Shown here one piece after another: positions 34,477 through 42,598 of a stretch of 64,000 nucleotides of DNA. Position 1 is the stretch's first letter. The number at the start of each line of letters is the position of its first letter. Origin of the DNA: Asanoa iriomotensis (lineage in GTDB: Bacteria > Actinomycetota > Actinomycetes > Mycobacteriales > Micromonosporaceae). Below the pieces are notes generated by a model, which was given only the letters and a program-made list of their open reading frames with translations, made no database searches and was not told the origin of the DNA. The position numbers were made by a program, and so were the translations under genes. The stretch is taken from positions 124,001-188,000 of the forward strand of contig NZ_BONC01000003.1 of NCBI RefSeq assembly GCF_016862515.1, in the 5' to 3' direction.

Positions 34477-35577
34477 ATGCTTCGTACTGCCTTGTCTCTC
34501 GCGCTCCTGGCACCCGCGTTGCCCGTGGCGGCGGCGCCCGCGGCGGCGGCACAGCCCGACGCCAGTCAGGTGGACGTGGCGGTGACCAGCACGGGACATC
34601 GGGACGCGGAATATCACGTCGTCGTCCGCAACTTCACGGCCGCGCCGACCGAACTGTCGGTCCGGCAGAGCATTCCGGACGGCGCCGGCGTGACGGCCAC
34701 GAACCCGGCACCCGGGCCGGGCGGTTCGCCCGGCCCGGGGTCGCCGAACGAGATCGTCTGGCCCGTGCGCCTCGGCCCGTACGAGGCGACCACGCTGACC
34801 GCGACCTTCACGCCCGCACACGGCGGCACACCGGTGTCCGGCGCGGCGTGCGCCTACGTCGGCCTGGCCGGTGAGCCCATCGACTGCGCGGCGTCGGTCT
34901 GGACACCGGCCGGACCCGCGGTCCTCGACCCGCAACCCGAGCCGTGGTGGCGGCACTGGTGGGTCCCGGTGTTGGGCATGCTGCTCGTGGCGGCCACCGT
35001 CCTCTTCGTCCGGTACGGCTGGCCGCGCGCGGCCGCCCGGGTCACCGCGCTCACCGACCGGGGCCGCGCCGGCGTCGCCGTGGTGACGGCGCTGGTGCTG
35101 CTGGCCGGCCTTGGCGTGCTGGTGGTGGCGCTGGGTCTGCCCAAGCTGGCATCGGCCACCTCGGAGACGGCACAACGCGGGCCCGGATCGGGCTGGATCG
35201 GGCCGACGTCGTCCGGCGCGCTCGGCACGCCGTTGCGGGAGAACGCGTTCGAGTTCACCGCGTACCGGTTCGTCTGCGTGCCCGAGGGCTCCGGCCAGCG
35301 CTGCACCGCCGTGGTCGGGCTGACCAACCGGAGCACGACGCCCGAGTTCTGGCACCCGCACCTGCAACGGCTGGCCGTCGCCGGTGACCTGGCCGTGCAC
35401 ACCGACGAGATGGCGACCCGGGCGGCCAACGGCGGCCGCGACGTGTTCGCCGCGCCACTGGCGCCCGGTGACCAGCGGCTCGCGCAGGTCTCCTGGGCGA
35501 TTCCGGCCGGCGCCACGCCAACCATGATCGAGCTGCACAGCGGCGCGTTCGCGAACGGCGTGCGGGTCAGGGTGTGA
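34477..35577 (+). CDS. Exported membrane protein of unknown function
   Basis: 366 residues. A signal peptide (about 1-24, ending AAPAAAAQP) is followed by an extracytoplasmic beta-rich domain (about 25-155) with one cysteine pair. Two transmembrane helices follow (about 163-182 and 200-225), and then a second extracytoplasmic domain (about 240-366) with RFVCVPEGSGQRCTAVVGL. The ATG at 34477 has GGGGGAGA eight bases upstream. I do not recognise a family. The last 11 bases overlap the convergent DUF2332 gene. Confidence 0.8.
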   Translation: MLRTALSLALLAPALPVAAAPAAAAQPDASQVDVAVTSTGHRDAEYHVVVRNFTAAPTELSVRQSIPDGAGVTATNPAPGPGGSPGPGSPNEIVWPVRLGPYEATTLTATFTPAHGGTPVSGAACAYVGLAGEPIDCAASVWTPAGPAVLDPQPEPWWRHWWVPVLGMLLVAATVLFVRYGWPRAAARVTALTDRGRAGVAVVTALVLLAGLGVLVVALGLPKLASATSETAQRGPGSGWIGPTSSGALGTPLRENAFEFTAYRFVCVPEGSGQRCTAVVGLTNRSTTPEFWHPHLQRLAVAGDLAVHTDEMATRAANGGRDVFAAPLAPGDQRLAQVSWAIPAGATPTMIELHSGAFANGVRVRV

Positions 35578-36520
35578 GAGCGAACCAGCTCAGCTCCTGG
35601 CCGTGCCCGCGCGCGTACGCCAGCGGCGTGCCGTCCAGGGTGAGCACGTTGTGCAGCCCGGGAGCGGGCGGCGGGGGCAGCGCGGGCAGGCCCAGCACGT
35701 CGGGTGTCTCGAGGCCCACCCAGTGCCCGGGCAGGTCGCGGACCAGCGCGACGAAGGCGTCCCGCCGTGGCTGCGGCACCTGGTAGAGCACCGAGGTGTG
35801 GAAGACGACCAGCGTCGCGCCGGGCGGTGCCTGCGCCGCCAGCGCCGGCAGGTCGTCGACGAGGTCGCCGCGGACCAGCAGCGGAGGGTCGGCGGCAGCC
35901 ACCGCGGCAGCGGCCCGCAGCCGGTCGCGGCGGTGCTGGTGCTCGGGCCAGATCAGCGCGTCGAGCCAGGCCACGTCGGCGGGCTCGGTGACGTCGAGCG
36001 GGTTCAGGTCGAGTCCCGCCCGCCACACCACCTCCGGCAACGCGGTCGGCGGCGTGAGGCCGGTGGCCGCGCACTCCAGCAACGGCTCGCCTGACCCCAC
36101 GACCTGGTCGCCGTAGCGGTACGCGTACCGGTCGGGATAGAGGCCGAGGCCGGCGGACGCGCCCACCTCCAGCAGCGCGAGGGGTTGCGGCAACGCGGCC
36201 AGCACCGGCAGCAGCACCGCGCACCGGCCTGCCTCGTTGGTCTGCGTGGCCCGGGTGCGCATGGCCGCGGCGATCGTCGCCCAGTTGGCCAGGGCGTAGG
36301 CCCGGAACTCGGCCGGGTCGCCGACCGGACCGCCGAGCCAACGGACCACGCCGAACAGCAGGTTGGGTTGGCGCTTTGCCTCCGGAAGCCCGTCGAGCAG
36401 GGCGATCAGTTCGTCGTCGCGGGACACCGCGTCCGCCAGTCGTTCGTAGGCCGGTGAGACGCCGCGCGCCTCAGCCGCCGCGAATTCCGCGTACCACAGT
36501 GCGGTCGTCATGCCCGTCAT
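35567..36520 (-). CDS. DUF2332 family protein
   Basis: 317 residues. The sequence follows the DUF2332 pattern: an N-terminal helical region with PNLLFGVVRWLGG, a central glycine-rich segment LALLEVGASAGLGLYPDRY resembling a methyltransferase SAM-binding loop, and a C-terminal VVFHTSVLYQVP. The family is common in actinobacteria and has no assigned function to my knowledge; the Rossmann-like loop hints at a methyltransferase-derived fold. ATG 36520 and 36511 are both possible starts. Confidence 0.88.
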   Translation of the reverse strand: MTGMTTALWYAEFAAAEARGVSPAYERLADAVSRDDELIALLDGLPEAKRQPNLLFGVVRWLGGPVGDPAEFRAYALANWATIAAAMRTRATQTNEAGRCAVLLPVLAALPQPLALLEVGASAGLGLYPDRYAYRYGDQVVGSGEPLLECAATGLTPPTALPEVVWRAGLDLNPLDVTEPADVAWLDALIWPEHQHRRDRLRAAAAVAAADPPLLVRGDLVDDLPALAAQAPPGATLVVFHTSVLYQVPQPRRDAFVALVRDLPGHWVGLETPDVLGLPALPPPPAPGLHNVLTLDGTPLAYARGHGQELSWFALTP

Positions 36521-36538
36521 CTTGCCGCAGGGCGGCGG

Positions 36539-37297
36539 TCAGGAGGCGGTGCGGCGGATGCGGCCGGCGTAACGCGCTTCAAGCTGCCGGTTGTGTTCGT
36601 CGCCGCCGGGCACGTTGTAGGAGATGTAGATCGGCGGCGTCTCGCCCGACGCGACGATCCGGGCGACCACCTCGCAGACCAGTTGCTGGGCGAGCAGCGC
36701 GCCGGTGATCGAGGAGATCGCGCCGACCTTCGCGCCGCCGTCGCCGACGGGCAGCGCCGCGTCGCCGTAGGGCGCGCCGTTGTCGAGCACCACGTCGGCC
36801 AGGTCGGCGAGGCGCCGGCCGGACGGGTGCTTGGGCGACACGGCCATCGTGTGCGCCAGCGAGGTGACCGCGATCAGACCGTGCCCGTGCTCCTTGACGA
36901 TCCGGGCCAGCTCGACCACGACGCCGTTGACCCCGGAGCTGGAGGCGATCACGAAGACGTCGGCGGGCTCGACCGGCACCAGCTCGAACAGCCGGTGGGC
37001 CACCGCCGGGTCGCGCTCCAGGAACGGGTCGTTGAGCACGGTCCGGTCCGCGCCGCCGAACAGCACCAGGTCGCGCAGGGCGATCTTGTTGGCGGGCACC
37101 AGGCCGCCGGCCCGCCCGGCGATCTCCATGGCCAGCGCCTCGGAATGGCCGGCGCCGAACGCCTGCACCACGCCACCGGCGCGCAGCGCCGCGGTGACCA
37201 GGTCGGCGGCCCGCCGTACCCCATCGGCCTGGGTCGTCGCGACGTGGTCGATCGCGGCCCTGACGGCCGCGAGATAGCTATCGGCGCCGATCGTCAT
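36539..37297 (-). CDS. SIS-domain sugar isomerase or etherase-like protein
   Basis: 252 residues, mostly one SIS domain. It has QAFGAGHSEALAMEIAGRAGG, where the phosphosugar would bind, and VFVIASSSGVNGVVVELA. Related proteins act on N-acetylmuramic or N-acetylglucosamine phosphates. The gene diverges by 43 bases from a GlcNAc-kinase-like gene, and this pairing suggests salvage of wall amino sugars. The C-terminus (PPIYISYNVPGGDEHNRQL) is typical of the sugar-isomerase-domain group rather than of true MurQ. Confidence 0.88.
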   Translation of the reverse strand: MTIGADSYLAAVRAAIDHVATTQADGVRRAADLVTAALRAGGVVQAFGAGHSEALAMEIAGRAGGLVPANKIALRDLVLFGGADRTVLNDPFLERDPAVAHRLFELVPVEPADVFVIASSSGVNGVVVELARIVKEHGHGLIAVTSLAHTMAVSPKHPSGRRLADLADVVLDNGAPYGDAALPVGDGGAKVGAISSITGALLAQQLVCEVVARIVASGETPPIYISYNVPGGDEHNRQLEARYAGRIRRTAS

Positions 37298-37340
37298 GCG
37301 GTCATTGTCGTCCTGGCTTTCCGGGCGGGTGCGGCGCAGC

Positions 37341-38261
37341 ATGTGTGTCGTGAACGAGCCGTTGGTGATCGGTGGCGACTGCGGTGGCACCAGCACGCGC
37401 GTCGTGGTGACCACAGTCGACGGAACCGTGGTCGGCCGTGCGCGCGGCGGGCCGGGCAACCCGGTGGCGCGCCCGCCGGCCGAGGCGGCTTCCGCCCTCG
37501 TCGGCGCGGTCCGAGCGGCGCTGGGCGACCTCGACGCGGCGCGGGTGGTGGGTGCGGTGGTCGGCGTGGCCGGCTACAGCCGTCTCGCGACGCCGGAAGG
37601 AGCCGCGGCCTACGCGGCGGCCTGGTCGTCGACCGGGGTGCCGGTGCCGTTGCGCACGGTCGCCGACACGGTGGTGGCCTATGCGTCCGGCGGCCACGAC
37701 CGGCCGACCGGGTCGGTGCTGATCGCGGGCACGGGCGCGATCGCCTGCGAGATCGTCGACTGGTCGGTGCGCCGGCGGGTCGACGGGATCGGCTGGCTGC
37801 TCGGCGACGAGGGCTCCGGCTTCTGGTTCGGCGTGGCTGCGGCCCGCCACACCGCACACGCCCTGCACGCCGGCGCGACCGGCCCGCTCGTCTCTTCGGT
37901 GCACGCCGCCGTCGGCGGCGCCGGGCCGGAGGGCTTCGTGAGCGCCTTCTACGGCCTGGCCCGCGACAAGATGGCCGCCCTCGCCCCGCTGGTGTTCGAA
38001 GCGTCCCGCACCGGCGACCCGGCCGCCGAGGCGATCGTCGCCGACGGCGCCGACCGCCTGACCCGGACCCTGCTGGCGCTGCCACCCGGCGCCGGCCCGA
38101 TCGTCCTCGCCGGCGGCCTCCTGACCGCGGTCCCGGAGCTGTCCGCCGCGGTGCGGGAGCGTCTCCACACGGCCACCGGCCGCACGACCCTCCTAGCCGG
38201 CGACGCGGCCTCAGCCGCGGCCCGCCTAGCGGCTTCAGGCGAAGGAACGGTCCGTTATTAA
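37341..38261 (+). CDS. BadF/BadG-type N-acetylglucosamine kinase
   Basis: 306 residues of the ASKHA ATPase fold. The phosphate-1 loop is GGDCGGTSTRVVV, the phosphate-2 region LIAGTGAIACE, and the adenosine loop IVLAGGLLTAVPELS. GWLLGDEGSGFW is typical of GlcNAc/MurNAc-type kinases. ATG 37341 is my start; GTG 37350 is possible. The C-terminal residues GEGTVRY and the stop codon lie within the first unit of repeat element B, so the repeat provides the end of the coding sequence. Function with the divergent SIS gene: phosphorylation of salvaged amino sugar. Confidence 0.88.
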   Translation: MCVVNEPLVIGGDCGGTSTRVVVTTVDGTVVGRARGGPGNPVARPPAEAASALVGAVRAALGDLDAARVVGAVVGVAGYSRLATPEGAAAYAAAWSSTGVPVPLRTVADTVVAYASGGHDRPTGSVLIAGTGAIACEIVDWSVRRRVDGIGWLLGDEGSGFWFGVAAARHTAHALHAGATGPLVSSVHAAVGGAGPEGFVSAFYGLARDKMAALAPLVFEASRTGDPAAEAIVADGADRLTRTLLALPPGAGPIVLAGGLLTAVPELSAAVRERLHTATGRTTLLAGDAASAAARLAASGEGTVRY

Positions 38262-38374
38262 CGCTTTTCGCATAGGAACGGTTCGTTATTAACATCGCCT
38301 GCGGCCACGGCTGCCGACGTGCGTTAACAAGGGACCGTTCCTATGCAGAAACCGTTAACAACGGACCGTTCCTT
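38242..38374. repeat. Palindromic repeat element, locus B (four units)
   Basis: Two direct units (38242-38262 and 38274-38293) face two inverted units (about 38324-38346 and 38354-38374), giving one dimer and one inverted dimer around about 30 bases of unique DNA. The core is GGAACGGTCCGTTATTAAC, and the spacer within the first dimer matches locus A (CGCTTTTCGCAT). One transcript could form a stem of about 50 bp. The left gene's stop codon is in the first unit and the right gene's stop overlaps the last, so the element ends both convergent genes. Confidence 0.85.
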
Positions 38375-40835
38375 ACATGCGGATGCGGGTGTTGGTGGGG
38401 TCGTAGAGGGGGCGCAGGGAGCAGCGGGCCGGCACGATCCGGTCGGCGACCTCGACCGTCCACTCGCCGCTGTCCAGCCACGCCTGGTCCAGGCCGGCGC
38501 CGTCCGCGCGGGTGAGCATGGCCAGGCCGACCGCGCCGCCGAGGGTGAAGCCGTAGGACGCCGCGCGGATGTAGCCCACGGCGACGCCGTCGCGGCGGAC
38601 CACCTCGCCGTGGAACATCAGCGGCTCCGGATCGGTCAGCAGCACCTGGACCAGGCGGCGGTGCAGCGGGCCTTCGGCCTTGCGGGCCAGAACCGCGTCG
38701 CGGCCGACGAAGCCGCCCGGCTTGTCGAGCGCGACCGCGAAGCCCAGCCCCGCCTCCAGCACCGAGTCGGTGTTGTCGATGTCGTGCCCGTAGTCCCGGT
38801 AGCCCTTCTCCATCCGCAGGCTGGACAGCGCCTTCAGCCCGGCGTGCCGCAGCCCGACCGCCGCGCCGGCCGCCGTCAGCCGCTCGTACACGTGGATCGC
38901 CTGTTCGGTCGGGATGTAGAGCTCGTAGCCGAGCTCGCCCAGGTAGGTGATCCGGACGCAGAGCACGCGCGCGAAGCCGAGGTCGATCTCGCGGGCGGTG
39001 CGGAACGGGAACGCCTCGTTGGACAGGTCGGCGCTGGTGACCGACTGCAGCAGCTCCCGCGAGCGCGGCCCCTGGATGTTGAGCTGCGCGTAGCCGCCGG
39101 TGACGTCGGTGACGAAGGCGTGCCGGCCCTTGGCAGAGCGCTCCATCATGGACAGTGCGTGGCGATGGGCGGTGTCGGAGGCGACCACCCAGAACCGGTC
39201 GTCGGCGAGCTTCGTGACCGTGAGGTCGGCCTCCAGCGTGCCGCGGTCGTTGAGCCACTGGGTGTACGTGATCTTTTCCGGGTCGCCGTCCACCGCGCCG
39301 GCCGAGAGGTGGTCGAGCATCGCGCCCGCCTCGTCGCCGCGCACCAGGTATTTGGACATGAACGACATGTCCATCAGGATCACGCCCTCGCGGGCGGCCT
39401 TGTGCTCCTCGGCCCAGTAGGGGAACCAGTTCTGCCGGCCCCAGGAGAGCTGTGCGACCCGTGGCTCGACGCCGGGTGGCGCGTACCAGTCGGCGCCCTC
39501 CCAACCGCTGACGTCGCGGAAGTAGGCGCGCTGCGCGACCAGCCGGTCGTGGAACGGCGAGAGCTTCGCGCCGCGCGCGGTCTTCATCGACAGGCCGGGG
39601 AAGTGGGTGGCATAGACCTTGCCGAGCGATTCGACGGTACGCGTCGCGCGATAGTCCGGTGTGGACTGATAACGCTCCAGCCGGTCGATGTTCATGCCCG
39701 TCACGTCGATGTCGGGCTGCCCGTCGACGATCCAGTGCGCCAGCGCCCGGCCGATGCCGCCGCCGGTCAGGATGCCGATCGAGTTGAGCCCGGCCGCGAC
39801 GAAGTAGTTGCGCAGCTCCGGCGCCTCACCGAAGACCGGCGACAGGTCGGGCGTGAACGACTCCGGGCCGCAGAAGAACGTGCGGACGCCCACCTCGCCG
39901 GTGATCGGGACGCGGGCCATCGCCTTCTCCAGGTACGGCGCCATCCGGTCCCAGTCCGGTGGGATCGTGCCGAACGAGAACGCCTCGGGGACCCGGTCGA
40001 CGTGCCAGGGCGCGCACTCCGCCTCGAACAGCCCGACCATCAGGCCGGCGCCCTCCTCGCGGTAGTAGCCGTAGGAGGACGGGTCCTCCAGCACCGGCAG
40101 GTCGCCCGACACCCCGGCGATCGGTTCCGTGATCAGGTAGTAGTGCTCGGCCGCCTGCAGCGGGATGCTGACGCCGGCCTGCTCGCCGAGCTGCCGGGCC
40201 CACATGCCGGCACAGTTGACGACGTACTCGGCCTCGATGTCGCCCTGCGGGGTGCGCACGCCGGTCACCGTGTCGCCGCGGCGCAGCACGCCGGTCACCG
40301 GCACGCCCTCGATGATCGTCGCGCCGCGCAGCCGGGCGCCCTTGGCCAGCGCCATCGTCACGTCGACCGGGTTGGCCCGGCCGTCCTCGGCGACGTAAAA
40401 GCCGGCCAGCAGGTCGTCGGTGTGCGCGAGCGGGAACAGCTCCTTGATCTCGCCCGGCCCGATCTCCTGCACGTCGATGCCGCAGAGGCGGTTGAAGGCG
40501 GAGACGCGGCGGTATTCCTCGAGCCGGTCCGCGTCGGCGGCCACCTCGATGAAGCCGACCTGCTTGAGCCCGGTGGACTGGCCGGTCTCGGCCTCCAGCC
40601 GGGCGTACAGGTCACGGGTGTATTTCCGCATCTCGGTCGAGGTCTCCGACAACGACCCGAACGTGACCATGAGCCCGGCCGCGTGCCAGGTGGTGCCTGA
40701 GGTCAACTTGTCCCGTTCGAGCAGGACGACGTCGGTCCAGCCCTGGGCAGCCAGATGGTAGGCGACCGAGGTGCCGATCACCCCGCCGCCGATCACTACT
40801 ACCCGCGCACGTTCCGGAAAAGCCACTTCCGCCAC
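38373..40835 (-). CDS. FAD-dependent dimethylglycine/sarcosine dehydrogenase-like protein with GcvT domain
   Basis: 820 residues. The N-terminal FAD Rossmann motif is VVVIGGGVIGTSVAYHLAAQ. TSGTTWHAAGL follows, whose histidine is the covalent FAD site of dimethylglycine dehydrogenase. The DAO oxidoreductase fold continues to about residue 370. An FAO_M linker (about 375-430) and a GcvT-like tetrahydrofolate domain (about 435-810, with RSRELLQSVT, GELGYELYIPTEQA and the GcvT_C barrel) follow. It probably demethylates methylated glycines and passes formaldehyde to tetrahydrofolate. I chose GTG 40835; GTG 40826 and codons farther upstream are alternatives. Confidence 0.92.
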   Translation of the reverse strand: MAEVAFPERARVVVIGGGVIGTSVAYHLAAQGWTDVVLLERDKLTSGTTWHAAGLMVTFGSLSETSTEMRKYTRDLYARLEAETGQSTGLKQVGFIEVAADADRLEEYRRVSAFNRLCGIDVQEIGPGEIKELFPLAHTDDLLAGFYVAEDGRANPVDVTMALAKGARLRGATIIEGVPVTGVLRRGDTVTGVRTPQGDIEAEYVVNCAGMWARQLGEQAGVSIPLQAAEHYYLITEPIAGVSGDLPVLEDPSSYGYYREEGAGLMVGLFEAECAPWHVDRVPEAFSFGTIPPDWDRMAPYLEKAMARVPITGEVGVRTFFCGPESFTPDLSPVFGEAPELRNYFVAAGLNSIGILTGGGIGRALAHWIVDGQPDIDVTGMNIDRLERYQSTPDYRATRTVESLGKVYATHFPGLSMKTARGAKLSPFHDRLVAQRAYFRDVSGWEGADWYAPPGVEPRVAQLSWGRQNWFPYWAEEHKAAREGVILMDMSFMSKYLVRGDEAGAMLDHLSAGAVDGDPEKITYTQWLNDRGTLEADLTVTKLADDRFWVVASDTAHRHALSMMERSAKGRHAFVTDVTGGYAQLNIQGPRSRELLQSVTSADLSNEAFPFRTAREIDLGFARVLCVRITYLGELGYELYIPTEQAIHVYERLTAAGAAVGLRHAGLKALSSLRMEKGYRDYGHDIDNTDSVLEAGLGFAVALDKPGGFVGRDAVLARKAEGPLHRRLVQVLLTDPEPLMFHGEVVRRDGVAVGYIRAASYGFTLGGAVGLAMLTRADGAGLDQAWLDSGEWTVEVADRIVPARCSLRPLYDPTNTRIRM

Positions 40836-40942
40836 CCCAGTGCCTACTAGATTCCTCGGACGTGGTGCGGCGAATGCCGCACCACGTCCTCCGGCGAATC
40901 CGACGATGGTAAACACAGGCCCGTGCGGAATGAGGTGGCACG

Positions 40943-41743
40943 GTGAAGATCACGACGCGGAACGCGACGTTCCAGCAGTGGCAGGCGCTGTTGACCAATC
41001 GCAACAAGCGGCAGCGGGCGGGTGAGTTCCTGGTCCAGGGCGTACGCCCGATCAGCCTCGCGGTCGAGCACGGGTGGGAGGTCCGTCAGTTGATCTTCCC
41101 GGCCCGGCGGCGCCTGTCCGAGTGGGCGACCGCGCTGCTCGACAAGGTCCCGGAGCCGGTCGAGATGGCCGCCGAGCTGCACGCCGAGCTGGGTGAGAAG
41201 GAGGACGCCGAGCTGGTCGCCGTGGTCGGGCTGCCGCCGGACCGGCTGGACCGGCTCGGCCACCACGTGCCGGACCGGGCCGGGGCGCCGCTCTACGTGC
41301 TCTTCGACCGGCCGACCTCGCCCGGCAACCTGGGCACGCTGATCCGGTCCGCGGACGCGTTCGGCGCCGAGGGGCTGGTGGTCTGCGGGCACGCGGCGGA
41401 CCCGTACGACCCGCGGGCGATCCGGGCCAGCACGGGGTCGATCTTCGCGCTGCCGGTCGTGCGTACGTCGGCGACGGCCGAGGTCATGGAATGGGCTTCC
41501 CCGTTGCGCCTGGTGGGCACCGACGAGCGGGCCACGGTCGACGTGGCCGACGCCGACCTGCGCGGGCCGACGCTCCTGCTGGTCGGCAACGAAACGGTCG
41601 GGCTCAGCGGTGCCTGGCGGCAGGCCGCCCACGAGATGGTGCGGATCCCGATCGGTGGCGCGGCGTCGTCGCTCAACGCGGCGGCCGCGGCCACGATCGT
41701 GTTGTACGAGGCGGCCCGCCAACGCATGCGCCGGGAGGAATGA
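40943..41743 (+). CDS. SpoU/TrmH-family RNA methyltransferase
   Basis: 266 residues. It contains the three SPOUT motifs: LFDRPTSPGNLGTLIRSADAFG, shown here only as motif 1 (about 115-136), LVGNETVGLS (motif 2) and IPIGGAASSLNAAAAATI (motif 3). The N-terminal domain (about 1-100, RNKRQRAGEFLVQGVRPI) resembles the substrate-binding part of 2'-O-ribose methyltransferases acting on rRNA or tRNA. GTG 40943 is the start. The exact RNA target cannot be deduced. Confidence 0.93.
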   Translation: MKITTRNATFQQWQALLTNRNKRQRAGEFLVQGVRPISLAVEHGWEVRQLIFPARRRLSEWATALLDKVPEPVEMAAELHAELGEKEDAELVAVVGLPPDRLDRLGHHVPDRAGAPLYVLFDRPTSPGNLGTLIRSADAFGAEGLVVCGHAADPYDPRAIRASTGSIFALPVVRTSATAEVMEWASPLRLVGTDERATVDVADADLRGPTLLLVGNETVGLSGAWRQAAHEMVRIPIGGAASSLNAAAAATIVLYEAARQRMRREE

Positions 41744-41750
41744 GCCTGGT

Positions 41751-42503
41751 CTAGCGCACCCCGACCACCGCGGCGTCGGTGCCGCCGCGCCAGGCCAGGC
41801 CGACCTCGGTGAAGCCGGCATCGCGCAGGGCCGACTCGTGCCAGGCGGCCGGCGGGGTCCAGTCGTTGTGGTGGGTGCTGTCGAAGATCTTCGTGCGCTC
41901 CGCGTAGTGCGGTGCCAGGATCTCGTCGCCGGCCACCAGGTCCCACCAGGCGGGCCACGAGATCGCGGCACCCGCGGCGTAGCGGGCGTTGCGGCGCTCG
42001 CGGGCCCGGTCGCGCAGGGTCGCGCTCAGCACCGGCAGGCCCTCGTCGGGCATGTGGTCGGCGTTGACCAGCACGCCGCCGGGCCGGAGCAGGCCGGCGA
42101 CCTCGCCGTAGAGGGCGGCCAGCCGCCCGCCGTCGAGCCAGTGCAGGGCTGTGGCGGACAGCACGGCGTCGTAGCCGTCGTCCGGCAGGTCAGCGGTCCA
42201 GGACGGCTCGCGCAGGTCCGTGGCGACGATCGCGGTGCGGTCGTCGAGGCTGGCCCTTGCGATGGTCAGCAGCACCGGGTCGACGTCGACCAGGGTGGTG
42301 GTGCCGCGGGGGAAGCGACGCAGGGTCCGCAGCGAGATCGATCCGGTGCCGCCGGCCAGGTCGAGCACCCGGGGTGCGGGGCCGGCGACGGCCTCGACGA
42401 TGTCCAGCATGGCGGCGAACCGCTCCTCGCGATCGGGGAGGAACGCCTCTTGCTGACGGTCCCAGCTCTCCTGCCAGGCGGCCGCGTCAAGGTAAGGACT
42501 CAT
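41751..42503 (-). CDS. Class I SAM-dependent methyltransferase
   Basis: 250 residues. Motif I VLDLAGGTGSISLRTL (about 44-59) binds SAM. TTLVDVDPVLL is the acidic motif II, and YDAVLSATALHWLDGGRLAALY is typical of the trans-aconitate-methyltransferase-like group. The substrate is not evident. ATG 42503 is used; a GTG three codons upstream is possible and no clear ribosome binding site is seen, so a leaderless start is conceivable. It is convergent with the RNA methyltransferase. Confidence 0.9.
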   Translation of the reverse strand: MSPYLDAAAWQESWDRQQEAFLPDREERFAAMLDIVEAVAGPAPRVLDLAGGTGSISLRTLRRFPRGTTTLVDVDPVLLTIARASLDDRTAIVATDLREPSWTADLPDDGYDAVLSATALHWLDGGRLAALYGEVAGLLRPGGVLVNADHMPDEGLPVLSATLRDRARERRNARYAAGAAISWPAWWDLVAGDEILAPHYAERTKIFDSTHHNDWTPPAAWHESALRDAGFTEVGLAWRGGTDAAVVGVR

Positions 42504-42598
42504 GTGCGTCACACTAGTTACATCGGGAACATCCTGTCCACCCGTTGTTCGCCGTGAGCGATACGCGCCCGGAACGATCGCGAGATAGCGTCGGTCGG

